64,000 nt of DNA from Hexactinellida sp. DTS-2022 (taxonomy: Eukaryota > Porifera > Hexactinellida), in the NCBI GenBank assembly GCA_028753945.1, contig JAPNXP010000015.1, positions 372,001 to 436,000 on the forward strand. The letters are read 5' to 3'. Below are positions 43,790 to 54,266 of the stretch, piece after piece. The position numbers and the translations under genes are program-made. The notes below the pieces were generated by a model. It saw only the letters and a program-made list of their open reading frames with translations. It was not told the origin of the DNA and searched no databases. The stretch's first letter is position 1. The number at the start of each line of letters is the position of its first letter.

Positions 43790-44704
43790 ATGGCAGCTAG
43801 GTACCCTATGGGGGAGCCCTCCTCGCCAACGCACCCCTCTTTCTACTTCCGGTCTAACGTGGCTGGGTTAACACCTATTCCCCCTCGGGTTGGCACCTCT
43901 CTTATACAGGTTTACAAATACACACAAGACCCCACCAAATCATGGAGTATTCTTAAAATAAAAGTTCCCTCTGACATTGTCCCACAAGCCCCCCATGGCT
44001 CCATTAAGCCGGAGGGCCACACACGTTTCGTGTGTTTATCCGACACCCATAATAGGACGGACAGTCTAGCTGTGCCAAGGGGGGACATTCTTATTCACGC
44101 GGGGGATTTCACACTAAAAGGGCTGCCACGAGAAGTGACTAAATTCAATGAATTCCTAGCCCGTTTGCCACACAAATATAAAGTAGTTATTGCGGGTAAT
44201 CACGATGTTATTTTCGAAAGTGGAAAATATTCTGATATACTTTGGACTCGGTTAAAACACCCCAAAAAGTTTAGTTCACCCGAAGTAAAAAGTTCTTTGA
44301 ATAACTGTGTTTATTTGGAGGACTGTGGTGTGGAAGTGTTGGGATTCAAAATATTTGGGTCCCCATGGCAACCGGAATTTCACGGCTGGGGTTTCAATTT
44401 GGAGAGAGGAGCGCCCCTTTTGGAAAAGTGGAACCAAATTCCTGAGGGGACGGATATATTGGTAACGCACGGTCCCCCTGTTGGACAAGGGGACCTCACC
44501 AAGGGCGGGATCCGGGCAGGGTGCGTGGAGCTGCTAAATACCGTCCGTAACCGAGTTAGGCCTAAATACCACATATACGGACACATTCATGAGGGCTATG
44601 GGGTTGCAACAGACGGACACACGACCTATGTTAATGCGTCTACTTGCAACCTACAGTATAAAGCTGTAAATCCCCCAATTGTATTCGATCTGCCTAACCA
44701 TTGA
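43790..44704 (+). CDS. MPPED: MPPED1/2-like metallophosphoesterase
   Basis: A single exon of 304 aa. Calcineurin-type phosphoesterase motifs appear in order: SDTH (motif I), HAGDFTLKG (II), AGNHDV (III), THGPPVGQ (IV) and YGHIHEGYG (V). Motif V reads GHIHEGYG, close to vertebrate MPPED1/2, which bind two metal ions and hydrolyse cyclic nucleotides weakly (family knowledge). The N-terminal ~70 residues carry FYFRSNVAGLTPIPP and TQDPTKSWSILKIKVPSDIV, also seen in the family. No signal peptide or membrane segment is visible, so it is probably cytosolic. Its length matches vertebrate MPPED2 (about 294 aa). The complete MITE at 44731-45044 lies 27 bp after the stop. Confidence 0.92.
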   Translation: MAARYPMGEPSSPTHPSFYFRSNVAGLTPIPPRVGTSLIQVYKYTQDPTKSWSILKIKVPSDIVPQAPHGSIKPEGHTRFVCLSDTHNRTDSLAVPRGDILIHAGDFTLKGLPREVTKFNEFLARLPHKYKVVIAGNHDVIFESGKYSDILWTRLKHPKKFSSPEVKSSLNNCVYLEDCGVEVLGFKIFGSPWQPEFHGWGFNLERGAPLLEKWNQIPEGTDILVTHGPPVGQGDLTKGGIRAGCVELLNTVRNRVRPKYHIYGHIHEGYGVATDGHTTYVNASTCNLQYKAVNPPIVFDLPNH

Positions 44705-44730
44705 ATGTGTTATTGTTGTTGTTGTTATTA

Positions 44731-45044
44731 CAGTCAACTCCCGTTATAACCAAGTCGGATATAACTAAGTACCTGCTTATAACGAAGTCATTCAATGGTC
44801 CGGAAATCCTTCTATCTTATTACATTATCAAAACTTCGGTCACAACAAATGGATGTAACGAAATTCCGCTTGTAACGAAGTCATTTAAACCCATATAACC
44901 TCTAAGCTATTGATTTTACTCCGGTTATAACGAAATTCGTATATAATGAACTCTGGTTACAACGAAATTCAACTTGTAATGAACTCTTTTAATCTCGAAC
45001 TGAAACTAAGGTCCCGAGCACTTCGTTATAACGGGAGTTGACTG
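44731..45044. repeat. Complete pogo/Tigger-like MITE (314 bp)
   Basis: TA/CAGTCAACTCCCGTTATAAC at the left, GTTATAACGGGAGTTGACTG/TA at the right: perfect 20-bp inverted ends with a TA duplication. Interior repeats of TATAACGAA words. It fills the gap between the MPPED and ESF1 genes. 1081-1235 and 37445-37615 are decayed relatives. Confidence 0.92.
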
Positions 45045-45066
45045 TATTTGTGTGTTACATAATAGG

Positions 45067-48000
45067 ATGTCAAGTGAGGTGTTAATGGGTCTAGAGGACA
45101 AGAGGTTCTCCTCGGCTAAATCGGACCCTCGGTTCAAACGGGTTCCGCGAAAAGTCCGGAAAATAGAGATAGACGATAGGTTCAAAGGAATGTTCCATGA
45201 GGAGAGATTTAAGCTGGAGTACTCTATGGACAAGCGAGGCCGGCCGGTCCAAAGGAGCTCTAAAGAGGATCTACAGAGGTTCTATCGGGTGGAGGGGACA
45301 GGGGACCAGGGGGCAGAGGAACAGGGGGCCACTGCTGCTGAGCTCGTGTGTCGGTCCAGAGGGGAAATAGAGATCGAAACGTCTTCGAGTGATGAGTCAG
45401 ATATAGAAGGTGGATTGTTTAGTTATAACTCAGTTTGTAGGCTTAGTCAGGGATTCCAAACCTTTTTCAACTGTGGACCAAACATTAACAAACATTACCA
45501 AACATAACCAAACATCACGAAACTTCACCAAACATTACCAAACATTACCAAACATCACCAAACATTACCAAACATTACCAAACATTACCAAACTTCACCA
45601 AACATTACCAAAACATTATGTAGACCCCTCCCATTGCCCGTATTACAAATTTAGAGATATTGTGGTAAAAATGGGAGGGGGTTTAACCAATCTGTGACAG
45701 ACCATCCTTTTGTATAACAAAATAGTAAAGAAACCGTGACATAAGGAGTATTTAATTTCAACGTTTATGCGTTTGCCTGACTTATGAGTTCTATTTATAG
45801 GTGCGGGGGAGGTGCGAGAGGAACTGGTGCACGCGTGGGCGGAGTTTGACCAATCAGTGGAGAGCACGGCTCTCTCCACTTCCCGTCTGGCCGTATGTAC
45901 CATGGATTGGGACAGAGTAACTGCTAACGACTTATTCATACTGCTGTCTAGCCTCGCTCCGGACCATGGATGCATACGGAGTGTGAGTGTGTACCCCTCT
46001 GAGTACGGGGCAAAGCGACTCGCCATAGAGGAGGCCACAGGTCCCGAGGAGCTAATGGGGACAGGGGAGGGGGACACGGGGGGAACAGAGGACCCCAGCG
46101 AGGCGCAAGAGACCGAAAGGGTTAGGAAGTACCAGTTTAATCGACTGCTATACTACTACGCTATTATTGGTAAGCATACTAATCTACACAGCTAATCACT
46201 AAGCTAACTAGTCGCTATAATAGCCACATTCCAATGTCTCACTTTGAGAGCATGGATAGGATGAGGGCGAGTATCTTAAACCCGTTCTTCATATCTGCTA
46301 GGCTGGCATACTCGTTGTCTGCGTGGTAGACCTTGGTTAGTCCGTACCCGGTTATCTGTATGTCGAACCCTTCTCCCTGCATGGTCCCCACCAGGGGGAG
46401 GCTGCCCCCCACTGAATAGGGGTTGGAGCTACCGAGTATCCTCTCGGTCGCCGCACAAAGCGCCTTATAGCCCGGGGAGTCCAGCTTACATGCTATGCCA
46501 CCTAGGTCCGCTGGGTCGAATTGGATGCTTAGTTTGCCTGTGACCACCTCTCCCGTGTCTAGCTTAATCTGGAACTGAGACTGGGGATGGCTGGTTTCTA
46601 GTTCCGTTATGTGTGCGTTCATGTGTGCCACCCTATCTGTGATGTCTTGCTTGCACTTGTTCGGATCGTAGAAGGGCACCAGACGTATGTCCCCACACAT
46701 CTCTGTCCAGGCGGGAATCTGGTTAACACTCCCCTCCATGTTCCTGACCTGCGTCTGCTTCATGCTGGAGGGCCCCAGGAACCTGTAGGCGTCCTCCTGA
46801 CCATGCTTAGGGTACCGACCATAGAAGTACTTAACAAGGTCTCGTATGGCTACGGTTGCTAGCTCGAGGGAGTTAATCCCATTCCAGGGCAGGCCCGAGT
46901 GGCACAGCCGTCCCTCCGCCCTCAGCTTCCACATCAGGGCACTGCAGCACCCGACACACGGATGGGAGTCCGAGGAGTCCACCCAGAAAACCGGCCCCGG
47001 CTTAAGGAACTCCAGACGTCCGTCCTTGACCAGCTGGTCCACCCCCACACCGGGGATGCTGGCGTTCTCCTCCGAAGCTATAAATACAGCCACCACCCTC
47101 ACATTCAGCTTCGGTTTCTTCTCGCCCAGCTGTCGAAACAGCTCCGTTATAAGCGCCACGTGTCCGAGACAATCCGTGGTCCCCCTGGCGAACAGTTTGT
47201 CCCCCTCTCGTGTGAGGGAGAAGGGATCTCGGTCCCATGTCTCGGGGTTAGCCGGTACCACATCAAGGTGACTCCCCACAAAACTAACTATCCCATCCTT
47301 GCAATCTGAGTTGTACTCTATGATGAGATTAGCTCTGTTCGGCTTATACTCTATTAGCTCTAGTTTAAGGGGTCCGTTGTTCTCTTGGGAATACGGGCTT
47401 AGGACCTCCATTGCGTGGAGGGCGGCTCGCTTCTCCTCAGGGACATACGTGGGAGGATTGTTCTGCAGGAATCTGCTCTCTCCGATCAGCTTAGTGAGCA
47501 GGTCTAGGAACTTAGTTTCGTCCAATTCGTAGGATTCTATTGACTCCCCTACAGTCGCCATTTGTCGCTATCGCTATCTATATCTGTAAGGGAAATATCG
47601 GATAAATGCAAGGTTTAATTCCCTAGCATATACACAGTTGCCATTGGGATAATAATGGCTAACAGTAGTGGAAATATGTATAAGGTGGCAATGTACCTTT
47701 TTCCCTAATAAGCGCCGGGGTAATACAATAGAATTTGTATGATATAAATTAATGCCAATTAGTTGATAACTCAAGTATAACTACATTTGTTTAGGCAATT
47801 TCAATATATTTCCTATCGCTGAGAACTTTAAGAGTCAAGGAATTATCCAGGTATCCAGGAGTGCAAGACGCTCCTTTTACAAATTTACAAATGGCTGTAT
47901 AATACACTTGATAAGAATCCACCTAAAAATCCTAAATATTACTTTTTGGACCCCCCAGTTGAGATAATTATAAGATAATAAGATTAATTAGTATAATGTG

Positions 48001-50252
48001 CATATAATAATTAGCTATGGTTCCAATTACAGTTATAATAGTTCCGAATATCTACATATTAATTACGGATACTTGGATTACATATGATTGCTTACTATTA
48101 CAGAGACGGACAGTGCTACTACATCTGATTACTTGTACGAGCAGTGTAATGGGATAGAGTACGAGCTAACTGGGACCAGACTTGATATCCGTGTTGTTCC
48201 GGACGAAATGGACTTTAGTGGCACTGCCCCCGCCTCCAGAGCCACTTCAGAGACGCTGCCACTTGACTACCACCCGGCCACATTCCATAACTCAGCTATG
48301 CAACACACGAAGGTACAACTAACCTGGGACGAAACAGACCCGGACCGACAGAAATTACTGAACCAGGACTTCTCAAACACGGATATTAGAGAGATGGATT
48401 TCCAGGTAGTTAGTGGAAACTTACATAGGATTGTACAAATAAACAACTTTTGGAACTGTTAATCGGACACATTTATACTGCGTTGTTTTCATAATCAATG
48501 GATTTGGAAGGTCCAAACGTTATGTAACTCAAAAGTTCCCGAAATTTCACCTTTTCTACCATTCTTTATACAAAAGGATGGTCTGTCACACATTGGCTAA
48601 CACCCCTTGGAAGCGTTAGTTTTAGTGTTCAGTACATTAATCCTAATGTAAAATGCCTTAGCCATTGTTAATTGTTTATTGTATAAGATTAACGGGAGAC
48701 CACACGTAATGGATTCCTGCAAAGTAGGCGGGGAATCCAAAAGGCAGCCTTTTTCCCGCACAAAAAATAAGCGGGCAAAGCCCCGTTCCCGTGTCAGCAG
48801 GAACTGTGATTTTCCTTACGTTAGGTTCGGCATACCTATGGTGTAAAGCCGTTGCCTTATTAGCCTGAGTTCATATTATAGCTTATGGGGATACAATAAG
48901 TTAACTTTTCAGTTAAACTTTAGAGTATAAACTCGTTAATACAAACCCCAAAGGGACCGTCAAAATTTGTTCCTTTTAACCGAATTTCGTATTAACCGTG
49001 TCATTGGTATTGGAAATCCTTTGAAAGGCCCAAAAATGTGTTCGTACTAACCGGAAATTCGTTTTACCCATGTCCATACTAACGAGGTTCTACAGTATAT
49101 AACTGTTTGCTTCACAGGCGTATTTGGCTTCTGCCAGCGAATCAGAGGAGAGCTCTGGGGGCGAGGACGAGTCTCGTTCGGAGGAGAGGACCATAGCCAA
49201 GTTCCGGTCCCTCTTATCGGAACTGGAACCAACAGATGGTTCCGGTAAGCACAATGACGTAGACTTAGAGATCAGCTGGGAACCAGGGCGGCTGGCCCCG
49301 CTGGAGGAGACTATAAATAGGAGGACAGGGCCCGAGACAGCCCTCACTCCTTGGGAGGAGTATAAGCATAAGCGGGCCGAGAAGAGAAAGCTAAAGAGGG
49401 GTAGGAATAGGGAGAGAGGAGACAGCGTTATAGGGGAAGAGGAGACTCCTCAACCTCAGATTGAGAGCGTGTTCACTGAGCTAGGAGGTGAGTAGCATAG
49501 TGTACTGTTACCAATAAGTGTATTTATAATACAGAGACTTTATACTAAGCGAACTAAACTTAATACAAACCCTATGTAAGTTGTTAAATCAAAAGATGTT
49601 CGTATTTGCAGACGGAAATTGTTCACAATAATTAGACCTGACTGTAGTTAGTCCAGTTTTTAAATATGATACATGTCTGAATACGTATGAATAGTTGCAT
49701 TAGTAGATAACTTGTGAATATAATGAGACTGTCCCTTTCCCAGGAAGTAAGAAGAAGGGCCGGTCCCGGGACAAGCTGCCCCCTGAGGACCAGAGGGGGG
49801 CAGGGGAACTGGAACTACTGATGGTGTCAGATTCCGAAGGGGAGGGGAGGGAGAAAGAACACTTCAACATGAAGGAGATTTGGAAGAATAATAAACTATC
49901 TGAAAAGAGGAAAAGGAAGTTAGCTAAGAAGGGGCTAGCTCTAAAAGATGATTTCAATTTGGATTTAACCGACAGTAGATTCGTTGGGTTATTAGAGTCC
50001 CCTCAGTTTGCACCGGACCCTTCTGATTCCCAATTCCATCAGGGCAGAAATCTGAAGGGAATTATCGATGAGAGGAAAAGGCGGAGAGAAATACAGCTGT
50101 CCCTGGGGATAGGGGCAAAGAGAGCGAATAGTATAAATACTGGTTCCACTCCTGGTAGCAAGGAACAAACCGAATTAATAGCCTTAGTCAGGAAATTGAA
50201 AAATAAACAAAACACATTTAAAAATAGGAAAGCAAACAAGACAAAAATATAA
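45067..50252 (+). CDS. ESF1: ESF1 nucleolar pre-rRNA processing protein
   Basis: Five exons, 45067-45409, 45801-46169, 48104-48405, 49118-49487 and 49744-50252, give 630 aa in phase. It matches human ESF1: KSDPRFKRVP then DDRFKGMFHEERFKLEYSMD near the N-terminus, the WDRVTANDLFILLSSLAP block, YNxIEYELTGTRLDIRVVPD in exon 3, LTWDETDPDRQKLLNQDF, and a lysine-rich C-terminus with EIWKNNKLSEKRKRKLAKKG. ESF1 acts in 18S rRNA maturation in the nucleolus (family knowledge). It is shorter than human ESF1 (851 aa), mostly through loss of acidic linker. Intron 2 (1.9 kb) contains an intronless antisense deacetylase gene. Intron 1 contains a hAT-like element with an internal tandem repeat. Confidence 0.95.
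45428..45640. repeat. hAT-like element with an (AAACATTACCA)n expansion
   Basis: TCAGGGATTCCAAACCTTTT at the left and GTAGACCCCTCCCATTGCCC at the right are related to the hAT-like element at 36877-36959. Between them AAACATTACCA-type 11-bp units repeat about ten times. It lies in ESF1 intron 1. Confidence 0.75.
46239..47561 (-). CDS. M20 peptidase, N-acetylornithine deacetylase-like
   Basis: An intronless gene of 440 aa, antisense inside ESF1 intron 2. Motifs of the M20/ArgE family: SFVGSHLDVVPANPETW with the metal-binding His and Asp, then ARGTTDCLGHVALITEL, the catalytic Glu pair in IASEENASIPGVGVD, then WVDSSDSHPC, HSGLPWNGIN, and a late His in YHADNEY. The string of motifs and the AGRGTTDCLGHVAL-type core resemble plant and protist acetylornithine deacetylases more than CNDP or ACY1 enzymes. 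Such enzymes remove the acetyl group from N2-acetylornithine in arginine synthesis. Whether the animal makes arginine this way is unknown, and another acyl-amino-acid substrate is possible. No signal peptide is present, so it is probably cytosolic. Confidence 0.85.
   Translation of the reverse strand: MATVGESIESYELDETKFLDLLTKLIGESRFLQNNPPTYVPEEKRAALHAMEVLSPYSQENNGPLKLELIEYKPNRANLIIEYNSDCKDGIVSFVGSHLDVVPANPETWDRDPFSLTREGDKLFARGTTDCLGHVALITELFRQLGEKKPKLNVRVVAVFIASEENASIPGVGVDQLVKDGRLEFLKPGPVFWVDSSDSHPCVGCCSALMWKLRAEGRLCHSGLPWNGINSLELATVAIRDLVKYFYGRYPKHGQEDAYRFLGPSSMKQTQVRNMEGSVNQIPAWTEMCGDIRLVPFYDPNKCKQDITDRVAHMNAHITELETSHPQSQFQIKLDTGEVVTGKLSIQFDPADLGGIACKLDSPGYKALCAATERILGSSNPYSVGGSLPLVGTMQGEGFDIQITGYGLTKVYHADNEYASLADMKNGFKILALILSMLSK
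48920..49095. repeat. Pogo/Tigger-like MITE, family A, diverged
   Basis: GTATAAACTCGTTAATACAA at the left and CATACTAACGAGGTTCTACA at the right, in ESF1 intron 3, ending about 22 bp before the exon at 49118. Confidence 0.7.
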
Positions 50253-50332
50253 TGTATATTTCTAAATATATTTGTTATCTCAGTTCCTATAATAAAGTTC
50301 TATTAAGACCTGACAGTAACATTGTTATAATA

Positions 50333-50477
50333 CAGTAGAACCTGCATAATCCGACCCTCTATAATCAGGAATTCAGCAGAACCGACACTTTTCCTTATCC
50401 CAATGAGCGTCGGACTATGCATTAGAACCTGCATAATCCGACATGCTTTCCCTATCCCAATAAGACAGGTTCTACTG
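50333..50477. repeat. MITE, CAGTAGAACCTGCATAATCC family (145 bp)
   Basis: TA/CAGTAGAACCTGCATAATCC at the left and AATAAGACAGGTTCTACTG/TA at the right, with an internal repeat of the left arm at about 50425. Intergenic between ESF1 and the RNA ligase gene. Confidence 0.85.
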
Positions 50478-50576
50478 TAGTTACTAACACAGTTAGTTAG
50501 TCCGTAGCATCAACAATACTACAGATTACTACTGTACCTATCAACTGTAATTAATGACACATTTAAGTCTCGAATA

Positions 50577-52125
50577 ATGGCTAGTGCAGGTGTGTCTGGA
50601 CAAGAGGCTATTTATAAGTTCCCTCGAACGAAACACCTGTTTGCAGTCGGCAGGGGGGTGTCCCGAGATGACCTGTTGATGGACAGGGGAGAGGAGGCTC
50701 TCTTCTACTCCTCACTTAGGTCTGCAGATGCTAGAGCTGTTAGTGTGGAGGAAAAGGTATTATTTTGTTCTTAATGGGGAGTTATAAGGTATAACTCGGT
50801 TAGTACGTACCTGGTTAGTACGTACTTATTTGTAGACAAGTTTATATAGAGTAGTATGTATTCTATGCAGGGTAAACACGGTTAGTACGTACTTATTTCC
50901 ATTTCCGAGGGGGTACGTTATAACCGAATTCTACTGTAGTATAAACAGGTATATTAGTCTATTGAGTAGCTAACTAAGTTCGAGGGCCCGGAGAGAGAAA
51001 TGCTCAGATTAATGCTACTCTGTTTGTGTAGGTAGATGGGGCTAATCTGGGGATTTCAATTGACAAGAGCTACAAGTTGTTGTGTCAGAACAGGTCCCAT
51101 TTTGTGACTAGTGCGACCCACAAACAGTTCTCTGCCCTGGACCCCTGGATACAGGACCACTCAGCCCAGCTGTTCCAAATATTAGGTAGTGTATAATGTC
51201 ATGCTATTAGGAACTGGATTACATTAGACTCTCGTTAGTAGCAACACCAGGGGACTGTCAATATCGGTTCGCCTTATCAGGAATTCGTATTAACCAATAG
51301 CATTTGCATTGAAAAGGCTTTGAAATGGACTGAAATAGTGTTCGTATTCACCGGAATTTCGTACAAGTACTACTGTTTTATTCTATTTATAGAACCAGAG
51401 AGACATATTCTATTCGGGGAATGGCTCTACGCTAAGCATACCATACACTACACACGGTTGCCATCCTATTTCATAGCGTTTGACCTGTTTGATAAAAAAG
51501 AGAATAAGTTTTATAGTCGCAGAGAAAGAAACAGAGTTTTGGAAGAAACTACGATTCCCTATGTTCCTCTTATTCAGGAACAGGCATTGAATAGTCAGAA
51601 AGATGTGAGTGTTACTTGTTTAGTTGATGGGCTTACTATACATACTTATATATCGGTAACACCTTTTGAATGAAAACTCCAAAAGTGAAAAAGTGAATTT
51701 TATGTTAAAAAAATGACTTTGCAGGTGCCTGAAAATTACATTTAATAAGGTGTTGGTCATTATATAAGTAATTCCTCTGCTTATTTGTTTGTTTGTTTGT
51801 TTGTTAGTTTGTTAGTTAGTAGTTTGTTTGTTTGGTTGCTTACTTATCTATCAGCATTACTATCTACTTTACACATTTATAGATTCTGAATATATTGAGG
51901 GTACAACAGTCCCTCTACTACCCAGGCCCCATAGAGGGGGTTGTTCTAAGAACAGACGAGGACTCTCCTCTCTGTAATCCTGTGCCCGTTATTATTAGCC
52001 CCAGCGGAGAGGGCGGCACTAAGTACAATAGACTTAGAGGTAAGGTCGTGAGAGAAGAGTTCCTAACAGGAATAGAGGAGTTCTGGACACGACAGGCCTT
52101 CACAAAGAATGTAGTCAGATTCTAA
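50577..52125 (+). CDS. RNA ligase-like nucleotidyltransferase (T4 Rnl2-type domain)
   Basis: Four exons, 50577-50756, 51032-51185, 51393-51604 and 51883-52125, give 262 aa in phase. Motif I reads EKVDGANLG, with the exon junction between EEK and VDG, so the putative AMP-accepting Lys is the last codon of exon 1. Then come CQNRSHFVTSATHKQF, ILFGEWLYAKHTIHY (motif III), FIAFDLFD (IIIa), IEGVVLR (IV) and LRGKVVREEF (V). These are covalent-nucleotidyltransferase motifs of the RNA ligase family. The enzyme probably seals RNA breaks; its substrate is unknown, and it is not the RtcB or RLIG1 type as I recall them. RCL1, an RNA-cyclase-like protein, starts 308 bp downstream on the same strand. Confidence 0.82.
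51225..51375. repeat. Pogo/Tigger-like MITE, family A, in RNA ligase intron 2
   Basis: TTAGACTCTCGTTAGTAGCA at the left, interior CGCCTTATCAGGAATTCGTA and GGACTGAAATAGTGTTCGTA as in 53792-53965, and a right end near TACTACTG at 51375 close to the next exon. Confidence 0.7.
51640..51775. repeat. MITE, family E, followed by (TTTG)n
   Basis: CTTATATATCGGTAACACCT at the left and AAGGTGTTGGTCATTATATA at the right. A (TTTG)n tract follows to about 51840, in RNA ligase intron 3. Confidence 0.7.
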
Positions 52126-52189
52126 TCCAGTCAGTAACAGTTTTATAAAGTGTATATGTATATTAGCAATTATATAGATATCTTGAATG

Positions 52190-52375
52190 CTTGCTTACAC
52201 TAAACACAAATACAAATGCGAATGCAAACGCAAATGCAAACGCAAACGCAAACGCAAACAAACAAACAAACAAAAACGCTAACAAACTCAAAATTCTCAA
52301 ATACAAACAAACATCAACGAACACAAACACAAATGCAAATGCTAATGCAAACAAACAAACAAACAAACAGAGTAG
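52190..52375. repeat. Low-complexity (AAATGC/AAACGC)n and (AAAC)n tract
   Basis: Hexanucleotide AAATGC/AAACGC repeats in two blocks separated by (AAAC)n, between the RNA ligase stop and RCL1. The open frames through it are chance. Confidence 0.9.
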
Positions 52376-52433
52376 GTACCTTTACTCTAGCTCTTCCCTA
52401 TCCCCTACAGCTAACTAGACACATAATACCTGA

Positions 52434-53549
52434 ATGAGTGTACGTGTGCGTCGACTCGAATACTCGGGTCCCAGTTTCTTCCGACAGAGACTGATCCTCT
52501 CCACCCTAAGCACGGTTCCACTCCTCATTAGAGACATACGATCTGAGGAGGAGGCTCCAGGGATTAGGGACTACGAAGCTGGGGTTATTTGGCTCCTGGA
52601 GAAAATCACAAGCGGAGCTGTTATAGAGATTAATGAGACCGGAAGTAGAATATCCTACCGCCCCGGGATTCTTATAGGGGGACAGATTGAGCATGACTGT
52701 AACCCAAACCGGTCTCTAGGGTACTATTTAGAGGTGTTGCTTATGGTGGCACCTTTCTGTAAAGAGCCAATCAAAGCCCGTTTGCGAGGTGTGACTAACG
52801 CAAGTGGCGATGTCTCTGTTGACTATATAAAGCACACCAGTATTAAGCTTATGGAGAGAGCCGGTATAAGTACCGTGGATATTAGGATTGTCAGTCGCGG
52901 CGCTAAGCCCCTAGGCGGGGGCGAGGTGGTGTTCTCCTGTCCGGTCGTTAGGAGCTTAAAGCCGATTCACTGGCTGGACCCGGGGCTCGTTAGGAGGGTC
53001 AGGGGCGTGGCTTGCACCATGCGCGTGGCGCCTGCGAATTCTAACAGAATGATAGACGAGACGAGGGGCGTGCTAAACCGGTTTGTGTCGGATATGTTTA
53101 TTGTGTCGGACAACGCGAGGGGAAATGAGTCCGGGAAGTCGCCTGGGTACGGAATGTGTCTGGTGGCAGAAACCACAAGTGGCGCGCTTCTCGCAACCGA
53201 CACATTCAGCTCCGCGGAAAGTGGCACGCGGCCTGAGCCACCCGAGGACATCGGGAGGGATTCCGGACACTTTTTGTTGGAGGAAATATTCCGCGGCGGT
53301 TGTGTGGACACGCGAAACCAATCCCTGGTCCTTCTTCTGATGGCCATGGCTTCCGAAGGCGTTTCGCGAGTTGTAATGGGAGACCTTACCGATTATGCTA
53401 TAGAATTCCTGAGACATCTGAGGGACTTTTTCGGAGTAATGTTTAAGATCGAGACGAGACCTGATTCCACTGGAGAGGTACAGCGACACCTGGTGTACCT
53501 CTCCTGCTCGGGCATGGGATATTGGAGCATAGGGAGACCCACGTTCTAA
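52434..53549 (+). CDS. RCL1: RNA 3'-terminal phosphate cyclase-like protein
   Basis: An intronless gene of 371 aa matching human RCL1 along its length: FFRQRLILSTLS at the start, PGILIGGQIEHDC, LRGVTN, GGGEVVFSCPV, SGKSPGYGMCLVAETTSG, LLEEIFRGGCVDTRNQSL and IEFLRHLRDFF near the end. RCL1 belongs to the RtcA fold family but lacks the catalytic His of true RNA cyclases. It works in the U3/SSU processome for 18S rRNA maturation, with BMS1, in the nucleolus (family knowledge). Length fits (human 373 aa). The start Met is the first in frame and aligns with the known N-terminus. Confidence 0.95.
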   Translation: MSVRVRRLEYSGPSFFRQRLILSTLSTVPLLIRDIRSEEEAPGIRDYEAGVIWLLEKITSGAVIEINETGSRISYRPGILIGGQIEHDCNPNRSLGYYLEVLLMVAPFCKEPIKARLRGVTNASGDVSVDYIKHTSIKLMERAGISTVDIRIVSRGAKPLGGGEVVFSCPVVRSLKPIHWLDPGLVRRVRGVACTMRVAPANSNRMIDETRGVLNRFVSDMFIVSDNARGNESGKSPGYGMCLVAETTSGALLATDTFSSAESGTRPEPPEDIGRDSGHFLLEEIFRGGCVDTRNQSLVLLLMAMASEGVSRVVMGDLTDYAIEFLRHLRDFFGVMFKIETRPDSTGEVQRHLVYLSCSGMGYWSIGRPTF

Positions 53550-53791
53550 TTATAGCACATGGATACCATTAGACACAATGGAAAGTTAGAATTGTAAGCA
53601 TAACCCGATATGTCAGTAGAATTTAATTTTTTGATGCAACAATTTTGATGCAACAAGCTTGTCAGAGTTATTCAATCTTGTAGGAAGATATTGAACACAC
53701 CTGCTATGCATATTTGGGCGTTGTTAGGGGCAACACACACCCTTCCATTGACGTTAATGATTATAACTTCCATTATTTGTGTCTCTAATTA

Positions 53792-53965
53792 CAGTAGAAC
53801 TTCGTTAGTACGAACACCAGATGACCGTGGAAATGTGTTCGCCTTATCCGGAATTCGTATTAACCAATATCATTTGTATTGGAAAAGGCTTGGAAAAGGA
53901 CTGAAATAGTGTTCATATTAACCGGAATTTGTATAAACCGTGTTCGTACGAACGAGAGTCTACTG
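53792..53965. repeat. Pogo/Tigger-like MITE, family A (174 bp)
   Basis: TA/CAGTAGAACTTCGTTAGTAC at the left and CGAACGAGAGTCTACTG/TA at the right. Intergenic between RCL1 and ARMC5. The rest of 53550-54266 shows nothing distinctive. Confidence 0.88.
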
Positions 53966-54266
53966 TAATAGTATTTTATGTTATTGGAGAACTTAATTAC
54001 TAATTGTGGGGCCACCATTTAATTAAACCGACTATATTTGATGTGTTATAAATTATCCGGTTTACCAACTACTGTATATAGTAATAACAAAATGCCAACT
54101 CAAGTAGAAAATAATACTCTCTTTATATTTGGAACCTAATTGCACTATAAACTTATCATTTACTTACTAATTACATTCCAAAGAAGTATTTAGGTGATTG
54201 TACATACATTTGCTTCGTTGTAAGATCTTAAGCCTATGTTTAGAGGTGTCAAGTGACCGCTCAATA

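Noticed and set aside
46239-47561. Calling the M20 enzyme a carnosine dipeptidase (CNDP2)
   Set aside because: It shares the M20 core, but the motif strings (ARGTTDCLGHVAL, SIPGVGVD, YHADNEY) fit acetylornithine deacetylases better as I recall them.
52191-52437. Asn/Ala- or Thr/Gln-rich short frames
   Set aside because: They are translations of AAATGC/AAACGC and AAAC simple repeats.
53083-53489. Antisense frames across RCL1
   Set aside because: RCL1 aligns over its full length on the plus strand; the opposite frames carry no domain.
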